Shown: positions 28,966-40,498, counted from the first letter of the stretch. The stretch is DNA of 64,000 bases from Actinokineospora bangkokensis (GCF_001940455.1 NZ_MKQR01000026.1:699084-763083), one strand, 5' to 3'. Notes: generated by a model not told the origin, from the letters alone. Translations and numbers: made by a program.

Positions 28966-29080
28966 GCTCAGCGAACGAGGGGACGCGGGGGGAAGTTCCG
29001 GGTGACCCGGCGGCCACGGCTCGATGAAACTGTCCCCGATGGGGCGGCCCCGGGGCGGGCGGCGTCCTAACCTGTCGGAC

Positions 29081-29722
29081 GTGGACTTCGTCGTCGACTG
29101 GCTCGACTCGGCCGGTCCGGTGCTGGTGTGGGCGATCGTGCTCGGGATGGTCTTCACCGAGTGCGCCTTCATCGTGGGCCTGTTCCTGCCCGGCGACTCC
29201 CTGCTGTTCGCCGCGGGCGTCGTCCTCGCCCAGCACCACCACGAGCACCAGGCCTGGTGGCTGTCGCTGGTGGCCAGCCTCGTCGCGGTCGCGGGCAACC
29301 AGACCGGGTACGTCATCGGCGCCAAGACCGGCCACCACGTCATCGCCCGCCGCGGCGGGCGGGTGCTCACCGCGGAGAGGCTCGACAAGGCCCGCCGCTT
29401 CCTCGACGAGCGCGGTTTCCTCGCCATCGTCATCGCCCGCTGGGTGCCGTGGGTGCGGACCCTGGCCCCGCTGGTGGCGGGCGCGGCCAGGATGGACGCC
29501 CGCCGGTTCGCCCTGGCCACCTCCGTCGGCGCCCTGGCCTGGGTGCCCATCCTCGTGCTGGCCGGTTACTACGCGGCGGGCCTGCTCGACCAGCTCCCGT
29601 GGCTCAAGACCGCCGCGGTGATCGCCAGCATCGCCTTCTTCGCCGTGGGCACCGGGTGGGGCATCTGGCGCTACCGCCAGGAGCTGCGCAAGCCCGCCGA
29701 AGAGGTCTCCCTGACCGAGTAG
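29081..29722 (+). CDS. DedA family membrane protein, paralogue 2
   Basis: 213 residues with the same layout as paralogue 1: FTECAFIVGLFLPGDSLLFAAGV, NQTGYVIGAKTG, FLDERGFLAIVIARWVPWVRTLAPLVAGAARMDARRF. It keeps the acidic (E in TECA, D in PGDS) and Arg residues expected in DedA proteins. The GTG directly before DFVVDWL was chosen; the upstream ATG adds an unlikely RPRGGRR stretch. Convergent with the VOC gene with only 25 bases between them. Envelope lipid handling is the family role. Confidence 0.9.
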   Translation: MDFVVDWLDSAGPVLVWAIVLGMVFTECAFIVGLFLPGDSLLFAAGVVLAQHHHEHQAWWLSLVASLVAVAGNQTGYVIGAKTGHHVIARRGGRVLTAERLDKARRFLDERGFLAIVIARWVPWVRTLAPLVAGAARMDARRFALATSVGALAWVPILVLAGYYAAGLLDQLPWLKTAAVIASIAFFAVGTGWGIWRYRQELRKPAEEVSLTE

Positions 29723-29747
29723 CTGCCCGCCCCTGGTGGAACACGGG

Positions 29748-30134
29748 CTAGCGGGGCCCGGCCAGGACGAGGTTGATGCCGTCCGGGTCGCGCAGGGCGA
29801 GGGTGCCGGGCTCCCCGGCGGCGGGCGCCTCGGTGCAGGGGACGCCGAGGTCGGCCAGGCGGCGCGCCCAGTCCGAGAGGGTGGGGACGGGCAGGGTGAG
29901 GTGGTCGAGGCCGGGGCGGCACTCGTCGAAGGCGGCCCGGCAGGCGCCGGGGTGCTGGACCAGGGTGAGGACCATGCCGAAGCCGCGCAGCGACACCCGG
30001 CGCACGCCGTGGTCGCCCGCCTCGTCCTCGCGCGCCTCGGTGGTGAAGCCGAGGACGCGCTCGTACCAGGGAACGCTGCGGTCCACGTCGGTCACCGTGA
30101 GGGCGACGTGGTGCGCACCGGTGAGAGCGGGCAT
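29748..30134 (-). CDS. VOC (glyoxalase/bleomycin-resistance fold) protein
   Basis: 128 residues with one vicinal-oxygen-chelate domain: GAHHVALTVTDVDRSVPWYERVLGF at the N-terminus (first metal His), CRPGLDHLTLPV in the middle (second His), and LALRDPDGINLVLAG at the C-terminus. The C-terminal acidic ligand seems replaced by Asn/Leu, so metal use is uncertain. ATG start. Reaction unknown. Confidence 0.87.
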   Translation of the reverse strand: MPALTGAHHVALTVTDVDRSVPWYERVLGFTTEAREDEAGDHGVRRVSLRGFGMVLTLVQHPGACRAAFDECRPGLDHLTLPVPTLSDWARRLADLGVPCTEAPAAGEPGTLALRDPDGINLVLAGPR

Positions 30135-30216
30135 GGCGCCGACCGTCCTTCCTTGACCCGTTCGGGGGCAGGTCCTACGCCATGGTGCCGCAGCGGGGCG
30201 CCGCCGGTCACGGTCG

Positions 30217-30831
30217 TTATTGGATCTTTCGCAGGACGAGATCCGCCCTGGACGCGCTCGCCGCGACCAGCCGGGCGTTGCGCTCGTCCCAGCCGTCGGT
30301 CTTGGCCCTGGCCTGCTCGGGGGTGCGGCCGAAGTCGCGGTGGCGCTGGTAGAGCCGGTCGCGGCGCAGCCGGTCGTCGGTGGCCAGGAACCACACCTCG
30401 TCGAGCAGGTCCGCCACCGCGGGCCAGTGCAGCAGGTAGTTCCCCTCGGTGACCACGAGCGGCACCCCGCGCGGCACCGGCACCGCGCAGGCGATCGGCT
30501 CCTCCAGGTCGCGGCGGAACTCCGGGGCGTAGACCACCTCGTCGGCGCTGGTCCGCAGCCTGCGCAGCAGGTCGGCGTACCCGTCGGCGTCGAAGGTGTC
30601 CGGCGCGCCCTTGCGCCCGGCGCGGCCCAGCCGCTCCAGCTCGGCCTGGGCGAGGTGGAAGCCGTCCATGCCGACCAGGGCGGCCCGGCCGTCGAGGGCG
30701 GCCACCAGGCGCGCGGCGAGGGTCGACTTGCCCGCGCCGGGGGCGCCCGCGATGCCCAGCAGCCGCCGCGGCCCGGTGGCCAGGGCGGCGGCCCGGTCGA
30801 CGAGCCCGGCGAACGTGCGGGGCGGCTCCAC
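30217..30831 (-). CDS. P-loop nucleoside/sugar kinase family protein
   Basis: 204 residues. Walker A GAPGAGKST lies near residue 31, followed by LVGMDGFHLAQAELERLGR and the Walker-B-like VVTEGNYLL, a layout typical of uridine-kinase/PanK-like proteins annotated as fructose-transport kinase (FrcK) relatives. GTG start, no signal peptide. Divergent from a LacI regulator with one shared operator, which suggests a sugar or nucleoside substrate. The GH76 gene lies 1.4 kb further; a comparable kinase/GH76 proximity occurs in M. tuberculosis (Rv0365c-Rv0366c, from memory). Confidence 0.82.
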   Translation of the reverse strand: MEPPRTFAGLVDRAAALATGPRRLLGIAGAPGAGKSTLAARLVAALDGRAALVGMDGFHLAQAELERLGRAGRKGAPDTFDADGYADLLRRLRTSADEVVYAPEFRRDLEEPIACAVPVPRGVPLVVTEGNYLLHWPAVADLLDEVWFLATDDRLRRDRLYQRHRDFGRTPEQARAKTDGWDERNARLVAASASRADLVLRKIQ

Positions 30832-30863
30832 GGCGACTCCGAACGGGTGAGTAGGGTTGGTGC

Positions 30864-30875
30864 GCAAGCGCTTGC
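30864..30875. promoter_or_regulatory. LacI-type operator
   Basis: GCAAGCGCTTGC is a perfect 12-base palindrome with the central CG that LacI/GalR-family regulators recognise. It sits between the divergent kinase and lacI-type genes, 24 bases before the regulator start. Confidence 0.8.
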
Positions 30876-30898
30876 CAGCGGAGGGAGGAGCGGCGACC

Positions 30899-31942
30899 GT
30901 GGCCACCATGGAGGACGTCGCCAAGCTGGCGGGCGTGTCCATCAGCACCGTCTCGCACGTGGTGAACCGGACCCGCCCGGTGGCGAAGTCCACCCTGCAG
31001 CGGGTGCAGGCGGCGATCGAGGCCACCGGCTACACCGGCAACGCCATCGCCCGCTCGCTGGTCACCGGGGGCACCCGGTCGATCGGGGTGGCGATGTCGC
31101 TGCTGGCCAACCCGCACCTGGCCCAGCTCATCCACGCCGTCGAGGCCGAGGCGACCGCGGCGGGCTACCAGGTGCTGCTCGGCGACACGCTCGACTCCGC
31201 GGACGGCGAGCGCGCCGCGGTCCGCAAGCTCCAGGCCCGCCGGGTCGACGGCGTGCTGCTCACCCCCGCGCCCGGCGACACCGCCACCCTGGAGCAGCTG
31301 GAGCGCACCGGGGTGCCCGCCGTGCTGGTCGACCGGGTGTCGCACAAGATCAAGCTGGACCAGGTCGGCGCGGAGAACATCCAGTCCACCTCGGCGCTGG
31401 TCTCGCACCTGGCCCAGGCCGGGCACCGGCGGATCGCCTTCATCAGCGGCGTGGAGTGGATGACCGCCAGCGAGGAGCGCACCCTGGGCTACCGGCTCGG
31501 CCTCGGCCGCGCGGGCCTGCGCTGGGACAGCAACCTGGTCGCGGGCGGCGGCGCCACCACCGCCGACGGCATCCTGGCCATGCGCAGGCTGCTGACCGTC
31601 CCGGACCGCCCCACGGCGGTGGTGACCGGCAACGGCGCGATGACCGCGGGCGCCTACAAGGAGGCCCGCGACCACGGCCTGCGCATCGGCACCGACCTCG
31701 CCCTGGTGGGCCACGACGAGGTCGACTGGGCCGAGCTGGCCCGCCCCGCGATCACCACCATGGCGCACCCGGTCGACGAGATCGGCCGCACCGCCGTCAA
31801 GCTCCTGCTGACCCGCCTGGAGGACCGCGACCGGGCACCGGAGACGGTGCTGCTGCCCCCGGTCCTCAACCACCGCTCCTCCTGCGGCTGCGACACCCCG
31901 GCGCCGGAACCCCTCGCGGGAGCGGGCTTCCCGGGCCTGTGA
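30899..31942 (+). CDS. LacI family transcriptional regulator
   Basis: 347 residues. N-terminal helix-turn-helix TMEDVAKLAGVSISTVSHVVN with the hinge ATGYTGNAIARSL, then a periplasmic-binding-protein-like effector domain (SIGVAMSLLANPHLAQL, HRRIAFISGVEWM, DLALVGHDEVDWAEL). The C-terminus ends in RSSCGCDTP, a Cys-containing tail seen in some actinobacterial LacI proteins. GTG start preceded by GAGGGAGGAGCG; an ATG three codons later is possible. The palindrome upstream predicts autoregulation and control of the divergent kinase. Confidence 0.93.
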   Translation: MATMEDVAKLAGVSISTVSHVVNRTRPVAKSTLQRVQAAIEATGYTGNAIARSLVTGGTRSIGVAMSLLANPHLAQLIHAVEAEATAAGYQVLLGDTLDSADGERAAVRKLQARRVDGVLLTPAPGDTATLEQLERTGVPAVLVDRVSHKIKLDQVGAENIQSTSALVSHLAQAGHRRIAFISGVEWMTASEERTLGYRLGLGRAGLRWDSNLVAGGGATTADGILAMRRLLTVPDRPTAVVTGNGAMTAGAYKEARDHGLRIGTDLALVGHDEVDWAELARPAITTMAHPVDEIGRTAVKLLLTRLEDRDRAPETVLLPPVLNHRSSCGCDTPAPEPLAGAGFPGL

Positions 31943-31964
31943 CCGGGCCGCGCCCGCCGCGGGG

Positions 31965-32147
31965 TCAGGCGGCCTTGGCGCCGCGGGCGCCCTTGCCCTC
32001 CTGCGGGGCCAGGCCCAGCATGTCCAGCAGCTGCGCGCACTCGTCGGCGTCCACGGCCACCGAGGCCACGGTCCGGGCCGCCCGGCGGCGGACTTCCGCC
32101 GACAGGCTGGTGTCGATGTCGGTCGGGTCGGTGAGTCCGTCCGCCAT
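31965..32147 (-). CDS. Small hypothetical protein
   Basis: 60 residues from an ATG preceded by GGAGGGACGAG. The sequence is acidic then Ala/Lys-rich: TDIDTSLSAEVRRRAARTVA, ADECAQLLDMLGLAPQEGKGARGAKAA. No signal peptide or membrane helix. It looks like short conserved actinobacterial proteins of unknown function. Convergent with lacI. Confidence 0.65.
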   Translation of the reverse strand: MADGLTDPTDIDTSLSAEVRRRAARTVASVAVDADECAQLLDMLGLAPQEGKGARGAKAA

Positions 32148-32264
32148 GGTCTCGTCCCTCCGCTGCTGGTCCGCTGTCGTGGGGCGAGGTACCCGGTGCC
32201 GGGGGGACTGACACTCACCCGTTCCGACCACTTCGGCCGGTCCACCCGGGTCCTGTGTGGAGGG

Positions 32265-33365
32265 TCAGGGGGCGGTGACGCGCTCGAGGTGGGCCGCGGA
32301 CTCCATGAGCATCCACCCGGAGAGCTGGACCGACAGCCGCTGCTCCGCCCGACCGCGGCGGGCGGCGTCGGCCGGGCGCGACCAGTCGGGCCCGAACAGC
32401 GGACCGCCGGGGGCGATGGCGCGGTGGTGCCAGGCCGCGTCGGCGGAGTCCAGGACCAGGCCCCGGGCCACCCGGGCGGCCGAGCCGGGCAGGTGCGGCG
32501 CCGAGCGGGCCAGGTAGCGGGCGAGGATGCCCGCGAACAGGCCGCCGTCGCCGCCGGGGGTCTGCTCGATGACCCCCTCGGGCGCCAGGTGCTCGGCGGT
32601 GGCGTGCACGACCTCCGCGGCCCGGTGCAGCCAGGTGCCGGTGGGGTCGTCGGCGGCCAGCTCCACGCACGCGCCCAGGTGCACGCCCTGGCAGTAGGTG
32701 TAGAACACGCGGGTCACGTCGACCACCGAGCCGTCCTCGGCGACGTGCAGCCCGTCGAACACCAGCCCGGAGTCCGGGTCGCGCAGCGCCCGGTGCACCC
32801 ACGACGCCATCGACCGGGCGCGCTGGCGGTCGGCGCGGGCGCCCCCGGCGCGGGCGAGCAGGATCGCCGCCGGGGCGTTGGCGGGCACGTTCTTGAACGT
32901 GTCGTGCCGCCGCCACCAGATGCCGCCGCCGCCGTGGTCGGTCCACGCGCCGCGCAGCGGCACCAGCAGCCGGGACACCGCGGCGCGGGTGTCGAGGCCC
33001 ACCTCGTCGGAGGCGCGCAGCAGCGCCAGGCCCATCCAGGCCATGTCGTCGAAGTAGTCGTTGGTCCAGCCGGGGTTGCGGGTGCGCACCCCGCGCACGA
33101 CCCGCCGGACGACCCGGGCCCGGCCGCCGCCGGGGTCGCGGTCGTGCGCGTCGAGCAGGCAGTCCAGCAGGTGCGCCTGCCACCAGTAGTTCCAGCGCCC
33201 GAACAGCCGCTCCGCGGGGGCCGCGGGCCAGCCCACCACGCCCAGCGCGGTGCCGGGCAGCCCCCACAGCCTGCGCAGGTGCCGGGTGCGCACCGCCCGC
33301 TCGGCCACGGCGGCGCGCGCGGCCCACAGCGCGGGGGAGACGGCGCTGCGGGTGTGGCGGGTCAT
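32265..33365 (-). CDS. Glycoside hydrolase family 76 protein (alpha-1,6-mannanase-like)
   Basis: 366 residues, an (alpha/alpha)6-barrel protein. The GH76 catalytic pair appears as NDYFDDMAWMGLAL (Asp-Asp, about residue 103). Other family segments: TWLHRAAEVVHATAEHL, GDGGLFAGILARYLA and SDTFKNVPANAPAAILLAR-like text near residue 155 (HDTFKNVPANAPAA). No signal peptide is visible, so it may act in the cytosol, unlike secreted mannanases. ATG start. Homologue of Rv0365c by recollection. Substrate inferred from the family only. Confidence 0.87.
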   Translation of the reverse strand: MTRHTRSAVSPALWAARAAVAERAVRTRHLRRLWGLPGTALGVVGWPAAPAERLFGRWNYWWQAHLLDCLLDAHDRDPGGGRARVVRRVVRGVRTRNPGWTNDYFDDMAWMGLALLRASDEVGLDTRAAVSRLLVPLRGAWTDHGGGGIWWRRHDTFKNVPANAPAAILLARAGGARADRQRARSMASWVHRALRDPDSGLVFDGLHVAEDGSVVDVTRVFYTYCQGVHLGACVELAADDPTGTWLHRAAEVVHATAEHLAPEGVIEQTPGGDGGLFAGILARYLARSAPHLPGSAARVARGLVLDSADAAWHHRAIAPGGPLFGPDWSRPADAARRGRAEQRLSVQLSGWMLMESAAHLERVTAP

Positions 33366-33430
33366 ACCCCATGATCGCTGCTCGGGCGCGCCGCGCGCCC
33401 CCGGCGGGCACCGGGTTCACCCGGTCGGGA

Positions 33431-34081
33431 TCACCAGGCCCGGTCGAGGTCGGCGTGCTCGCGCACCCAGGAGTGCATGACGACCCCCGCGGCGACGCCC
33501 GCGTTGATCGAGCGGGTGGACCCGAACTGGGCGATCGACACCACCAGGTCGGCGCCGTCGCGGGTCGGCGCGGACAGCCCGGGGCCCTCGGCGCCGAACA
33601 CCAGCACGCACCGGCGCGGCAGCGGGGTCCGCTCGACCGGGACGGCGCCGGGGGTGTTGTCCACGCCCACCACGGCCAGGCCCGCCGCGGCGGCGAACGC
33701 CAGCAGCGACGCGGTGTCCGGGTGGTGGTGGACGTGCTGGTAGCGGTCGGTCACCATGGCGCCGCGGCGGTTCCAGCGCTTGCGGCCGACGATGTGCACG
33801 GCGCGGGCGGCGAAGGCGTTGGCGGTGCGCACCACGGTGCCGATGTTGTGGTCGTGGGCGAAGTTCTCGATGGCCACGTGGAAGTCGTGCCTGCGCCGGT
33901 CGAGGTCGGCCACCACGGCCTCGCGGCGCCAGTAGCGGTAGGCGTCGACGACGTTGCGCCGGTCGCCCTCGGCCAGCAGCACCGGGTCGTAGCGCGGGTC
34001 GTCGGGCGGCTCCCCGACCCACGGCCCCACCCCGACCGGTTCACCGGCCACCCACTCGGTCGGCCCCGCCTCCTCGTCCAC
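33431..34081 (-). CDS. TrmH/SpoU-family RNA 2'-O-methyltransferase
   Basis: 216 residues. Knotted SAM-binding motifs are present: IENFAHDHNIGTVVRTANAF (motif 1, with the catalytic Arg and Asn), VLVFGAEGPGLS (motif 2) and VSIAQFGSTRSINAGVAAGV (motif 3). The target, tRNA or rRNA, cannot be read. ATG start; 18 bases downstream of the DUF2784 gene, probably the same operon. Rv0380c is the M. tuberculosis counterpart by position (from memory). Confidence 0.93.
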   Translation of the reverse strand: MDEEAGPTEWVAGEPVGVGPWVGEPPDDPRYDPVLLAEGDRRNVVDAYRYWRREAVVADLDRRRHDFHVAIENFAHDHNIGTVVRTANAFAARAVHIVGRKRWNRRGAMVTDRYQHVHHHPDTASLLAFAAAAGLAVVGVDNTPGAVPVERTPLPRRCVLVFGAEGPGLSAPTRDGADLVVSIAQFGSTRSINAGVAAGVVMHSWVREHADLDRAW

Positions 34082-34099
34082 CGGACGATGATGGCTGGC

Positions 34100-34486
34100 C
34101 TACTTGAGAACGAGCGCGGAGGGGGCCCTGCGGTGCCGCCAGAGCTGGTAGGCACCGGTGTAGGACACGACCAGCACCACCACGGCGATGACGGCGACGT
34201 ACTCGGTCATGCCGTCGGGGATGACCGGCCCGAAGATGTAGTGGTCGTTGAACCCGCCCGGCAGGTCGCCCAGCCCCTGCTGGTGGCGGAAGTGGTTCTC
34301 CAGCGCCGTCAGCGGGCAGGCCAGCGGGGTCACGTTCACCACCACGCCCCAGGCGGCGAAGAACACGTGGACGAAGATCGACCGGGGCCAGCGCCAGGCC
34401 AGGAACCCGCCGAACCCGATGTAGAGCAGCGCCGCGAAGTGCACGACCACGGTCGCGCCTGCGAGCAGACCGGCCACTGCGGGCAC
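34100..34486 (-). CDS. DUF2784 family membrane protein
   Basis: 128 residues with four predicted membrane helices: LLAGATVVVHFAALLYIGFG, FVHVFFAAWGVVVNVTPLAC, a middle loop with LENHFRHQQGLGDLPGGFND, and VAVIAVVVLVVSYTGAYQLW. This matches DUF2784, whose function is unknown. GTG start preceded by GGGGGAG. It lies between pyrE (upstream, 80 bases) and trmH-like (18 bases). Confidence 0.85.
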   Translation of the reverse strand: MPAVAGLLAGATVVVHFAALLYIGFGGFLAWRWPRSIFVHVFFAAWGVVVNVTPLACPLTALENHFRHQQGLGDLPGGFNDHYIFGPVIPDGMTEYVAVIAVVVLVVSYTGAYQLWRHRRAPSALVLK

Positions 34487-34566
34487 CTCCCCCCGGCCAC
34501 CGTGGAACGGCGGTCACTTTCCACCGTAACCCGGGGCCGGGGGGTGCACACCTCGGTAGCCGCTGG

Positions 34567-35136
34567 TCAGCCCGACTTGTCCAAACCGAGATCGGCGAGG
34601 TCGAGCAGGTACCGGTAGGGCAGGCCGCGGGCCTCGATGGCCTCCCGGGCGCCGGTGGCCCGGTCGACCACGGTCACCACGCCGATGACGGTGGCCCCGG
34701 CCTCGGTGAGGGCGTCGACGGCGGTGAGCACGCTGCCGCCGGTGGTGGAGGTGTCCTCCACGGCCAGCACGCGCTGGCCCGCGACCTCGATGCCCTCGAT
34801 CCGCCGCCCCATGCCGTGCTCCTTGGCGGCCTTGCGGACCACGAAGGCGTCGAGCACCTCCCCGGCCGCGGCCGCCGCGTGCATCATCGCGACCGCGACC
34901 GGGTCGGCGCCGAGGGTCAGGCCCCCGGCGGCGACGTAGTCCCAGTCGGCGGTGAGCTGGCGCAGCAGCGTGCCGATGAGCGGGGCGGCCGCGTGGTGCA
35001 GCGTCGCCCGGCGCAGGTCGACGTAGTAGTCGGCCTCCTTGCCCGAGGACAGGGTCACCCGTCCGCGCACGACGGCCAGTTCGCTGACGAGCCTGGCCAG
35101 CTCGGACTTCGCCGAGGTGTCAAGAGCAGTTCGCAC
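34567..35136 (-). CDS. pyrE: Orotate phosphoribosyltransferase
   Basis: Joins orotate to PRPP to make OMP in pyrimidine synthesis. 189 residues. Signatures: TLSSGKEADYYVDLRRATL near residue 30, AGGLTLGADPVAVAM, RKAAKEHGMGRRIEG (catalytic flexible loop with Lys) and the PRPP-binding VLAVEDTSTTGGS. GTG start. Lies 23 bases after the scramblase-like gene. pyrF and the other pyr genes are not here, as in M. tuberculosis, where pyrE also sits near clpB. Confidence 0.97.
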   Translation of the reverse strand: MRTALDTSAKSELARLVSELAVVRGRVTLSSGKEADYYVDLRRATLHHAAAPLIGTLLRQLTADWDYVAAGGLTLGADPVAVAMMHAAAAAGEVLDAFVVRKAAKEHGMGRRIEGIEVAGQRVLAVEDTSTTGGSVLTAVDALTEAGATVIGVVTVVDRATGAREAIEARGLPYRYLLDLADLGLDKSG

Positions 35137-35159
35137 GGGTCCCTACCCTCTCACGCCGG

Positions 35160-36047
35160 TCAGCCCCAGCCCCGGCTGTCCTGCTTGAGCGCCGTGTCGA
35201 CCGTCAGCGCGGAGCCGATGACCAGGCTGAGCAGCGGGTCGGGGAGCCGGCGGTGGATCTGCAGGACGTAGTTGTCCGCGGTGGTGAACATGGTCTTGGC
35301 GAAGCCCTCCCAGGTCTTGGTGATCCTGGCGACCTCCTGCCCGGTGTGGTCGGTGATGGCGAAGTTCCACGCCCGCCAGTTCTCGGCCTGGATGCCGCCG
35401 ACCTTCTGGCCGTTCACCAGGAAGCCGAAGCGGATCTTGCCGATGGCGTTCTCCTGGGAGATCTCGCCCACCGGGGAGCCGTCGGGGCGGGTGACCAGCA
35501 TCCGCGACTTGATGAACTTCGCCGGGCGCACCAGCTGCAGCTGCACCTGCCCGTGGGCGTCGCGCAGCTCGAAGCGGTGGGTCATGAACTGGTCGTAGCT
35601 GCTGACGAAGCGCATGACCTTCTTGAAGGTGCTCTGCCCGACCTGGGCCACCGAGCCGAGCTGGCGGCCGTGCTGGTCGAACACCGAGTACTCGTTGGCC
35701 ATCTCGATGAGCTTGACCTTCTGGTTCACCACCAGCACGGGCTCGGTGAACAGGGTGCCGCCGCCCTGGCCGACCTGGCCGACGCCCGCCTTGCGCTGCT
35801 GCTCGCGGATCCGGTCGGGATCGGCGGCGCCACCGAGCTCCAGCTCCCACGCGGAGGCGTCGCTGCGCGGCTGCTGGGGCGCGTGCTGCTGGGCGTACTG
35901 CTGCTGGCCGTACTGCTGCGGCTGGGCCGGGTGGGGCTGCTGCTGCGGGGCGGGCTGGGTGTGCTCGGTCCAGCGGGCACCGTCCCAGTAGCGCAGCAGC
36001 GGGCTGCCAGGGCGATCCGGGTACCACCCGGGCTGCGGGTTCGTCAT
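35160..36047 (-). CDS. Phospholipid-scramblase-related / LURP-one-like protein with DUF2510 domain
   Basis: 295 residues. Residues 4-30 are a DUF2510 motif (PGWYPDRPGSPLLRYWDGARW), then a Gln/Pro-rich linker (QQQPHPAQPQQYGQQQYAQQ), then a scramblase/LOR-type beta-barrel with LFTEPVLVVNQKVKLIEMANEYSVFD-type repeats (FDQHGRQLGSVAQVG). The C-terminus has a hydrophobic helix (PLLSLVIGSALTVDTAL). ATG start. Bacterial members bind the membrane; the role is unknown. Minus-strand run with pyrE. Confidence 0.85.
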   Translation of the reverse strand: MTNPQPGWYPDRPGSPLLRYWDGARWTEHTQPAPQQQPHPAQPQQYGQQQYAQQHAPQQPRSDASAWELELGGAADPDRIREQQRKAGVGQVGQGGGTLFTEPVLVVNQKVKLIEMANEYSVFDQHGRQLGSVAQVGQSTFKKVMRFVSSYDQFMTHRFELRDAHGQVQLQLVRPAKFIKSRMLVTRPDGSPVGEISQENAIGKIRFGFLVNGQKVGGIQAENWRAWNFAITDHTGQEVARITKTWEGFAKTMFTTADNYVLQIHRRLPDPLLSLVIGSALTVDTALKQDSRGWG

Positions 36048-36133
36048 GGGCGAGGAGGGTAGTCCGGCAACCCGGTGATCGGCGGCGGATCCGCCGGGCT
36101 CGCGCTGGGTGACGCGGTGCTCACCGCCCCCGC

Positions 36134-36913
36134 TCAGCCCCGGTTGCGCCCCTTGGCCGTGCGCTTCTCCAGCGCGCGCAGGATGCCCGTCGGCACCAGC
36201 TTGGTCACCGCGAGCAGCACCTTGTACTGCGGTCCGGGCACCGACCGCGCGCGGCCGTGCGCCAGGTCCCGCAGCGCGTCGGCCACCACCCGGTCGGCGT
36301 CGAGCCACAGGAACGCGGGCAGGTCGGTCATGTCGTCGCCCGCGCGGTCGTGGAACTCGGTGTGGGTGAACCCGGGCACCAGGGCCACCACCCGCACACC
36401 GGTGCCCGCCAGGTTCGCCGCCAGCCCCTCCGACAGCGCCGTCACGTACGCCTTGGTCGCGGCGTAGGAGGGCCCGGTGGCCGGGAAGAAGCCCGCCACG
36501 CTGGACACGTTGATCACCCCGCCGCGCCCCCTGGCGATCATGCCGGGCAGCGCGGCCCTGGTCAGCCGCAGGACGGTGGTGACGTTGAGGTCGAGCTGCT
36601 CCTGCAACCAGTCCGGGTCGGCCTCGGCGAAGGCGCCCCTGGTGCCGAAGCCCGCGTTGTTGACCAGCAGGTCCACCGGCTTGTCGGTGTCGGCGAGGCG
36701 GGCCTCGACGCGCTTGCGGGCGCGGGTGGTCGACAGGTCGGCGGTCATCGGCTGCACGTGCACGCCGTGCGCCGCCGACAGGTCCGCCGCGACCTGCTTC
36801 AACCGCTCGGTGGTGCGGGCGACGACGACGAGGTCCCAGCCGTCGGCGGCGAGCCTGCGGGCGAAGGCGGCGCCGATGCCTGCGGTGGCGCCGGTGATCA
36901 GGGCGGTGGGCAT
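36134..36913 (-). CDS. Short-chain dehydrogenase/reductase
   Basis: 259 residues of a classical [16 protein letters not shown] cofactor motif at residues 6-18, NNAGFG near 87, catalytic Ser in [15 protein letters not shown] and YAATKAY. C-terminal basic tail ([11 protein letters not shown]). ATG start. A TTACTGATCGGTAG site lies 10 bases before the start, suggesting that lipid-degradation control extends to this gene. Substrate unknown; lipid or steroid-type alcohols are plausible only by analogy. Confidence 0.9.
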   Translation of the reverse strand: MPTALITGATAGIGAAFARRLAADGWDLVVVARTTERLKQVAADLSAAHGVHVQPMTADLSTTRARKRVEARLADTDKPVDLLVNNAGFGTRGAFAEADPDWLQEQLDLNVTTVLRLTRAALPGMIARGRGGVINVSSVAGFFPATGPSYAATKAYVTALSEGLAANLAGTGVRVVALVPGFTHTEFHDRAGDDMTDLPAFLWLDADRVVADALRDLAHGRARSVPGPQYKVLLAVTKLVPTGILRALEKRTAKGRNRG

Positions 36914-36922
36914 GCCGCTACG

Positions 36923-36936
36923 TTACTGATCGGTAG
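36923..36936 (-). promoter_or_regulatory. TTAC-N6-GTAG site before an SDR gene
   Basis: TTACTGATCGGTAG differs at only two positions from TTACTGATAGGTAA at the fadE5 promoter. It lies 10 to 23 bases before the SDR start codon, where a bound repressor would block transcription or initiation. Confidence 0.45.
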
Positions 36937-36966
36937 TCACCCACCGGAAGGGCGAGGGGCGCGCGG

Positions 36967-37725
36967 TCACGCCTCCGCGTCGGACTTGGCCCCCCGCGCG
37001 GTCCCGGTCTCGTCCGGGGTGGCCTGCGGCTCGACCTCGGCGGCGGGGTCGGCGGACTGCTCGGGCACCTCGCCCGCGGGGTCGGCGTCGGCGTCGAACG
37101 GGTCCACCACGTCGGCGACCTCCCCGATCCCGCGCAGCAGCCGCTCCAGCCGCGACGGGCTGGAGTTCGGCGGCGCGGCGGCGAGCACCCAGCCCTCCTC
37201 GACCCACACCACGGCGATGTCGCGGCCGATCTCCTCGGTGGCGTCCACCAGGTCCGGGGTGATCAGCGCGCGGGCGGCGGCGATGTCGGAGACGAAGGCG
37301 TAGCGCTGCCCGACCGGGCCGAGCAGCTCGGGCATGTGCTCGCGCTGGAACGGGGTGCTCGGCACCCACAGCTCGACGACCACGGGGTGCTTGCGCCGGG
37401 TCTGCACGGCGGCGATCACGGTGTTGACCCGGCCGCCCGCCTCCAGGTCGTAGACGTAGACCTTGCGCCTGCCGTCGGAGGTGAAGGTCGTCCCGGCGAC
37501 GACGTCGCGGGCGACCCCGTCGCCGTAGTAGGCCACCGCCCCGCCGCTCCAGCGGCGCGGCAGCGCCATGTCCGTCTCGGCGAACTGCCAGCCGCGCAGC
37601 CCGGCCCAGCGGCGGCGCTCGCGGTTTCTGGAGGTGAGCACCGCCCGGTCGCGCAGCAGGAACCCGCCGCCGACGACGAAGGCGGCCACGGCGATGACGA
37701 ACCAGACCCAAGCGGGAACACCCAC
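36967..37725 (-). CDS. Conserved membrane-anchored protein (Rv0383c-like)
   Basis: 252 residues. One N-terminal membrane helix (WVWFVIAVAAFVVGGGFLL), then a soluble domain with RNRERRRWAGLRGWQFAETD and AVQTRRKHPVVVELWVP, and an acidic Pro-rich tail (DPAGEVPEQSADPAAEVEPQ). GTG start; a longer upstream frame lacks family features. Position between clpB and pyrE matches Rv0383c (from memory). Function unknown; probably faces the outside after the anchor. Confidence 0.8.
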   Translation of the reverse strand: MGVPAWVWFVIAVAAFVVGGGFLLRDRAVLTSRNRERRRWAGLRGWQFAETDMALPRRWSGGAVAYYGDGVARDVVAGTTFTSDGRRKVYVYDLEAGGRVNTVIAAVQTRRKHPVVVELWVPSTPFQREHMPELLGPVGQRYAFVSDIAAARALITPDLVDATEEIGRDIAVVWVEEGWVLAAAPPNSSPSRLERLLRGIGEVADVVDPFDADADPAGEVPEQSADPAAEVEPQATPDETGTARGAKSDAEA

Positions 37726-37814
37726 ACCGGGCAGCGTAGTCGTCGCGGCCACTTCTTCAAGATCACGGCCCCCGCGCCGCGCCGCCGGGTGTCGCGAATG
37801 CGCCCCCGGGCACG

Positions 37815-37852
37815 ACCAGGGCCCGTCCCCCCGCGGGGGGACGGGCCCTGGT
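37815..37852 (-). terminator. Strong terminator of clpB
   Basis: Eighteen perfect pairs (ACCAGGGCCCGTCCCCCC with its complement) around GC, 8 bases past the clpB stop. Confidence 0.88.
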
Positions 37853-37859
37853 CTGCCGA

Positions 37860-40445
<2,586 letters not shown>

Positions 40446-40498
40446 CTCCACCTCGTCTCACCACACCCAACTCTGTCGACAGGTACAACGTCAGAAAA

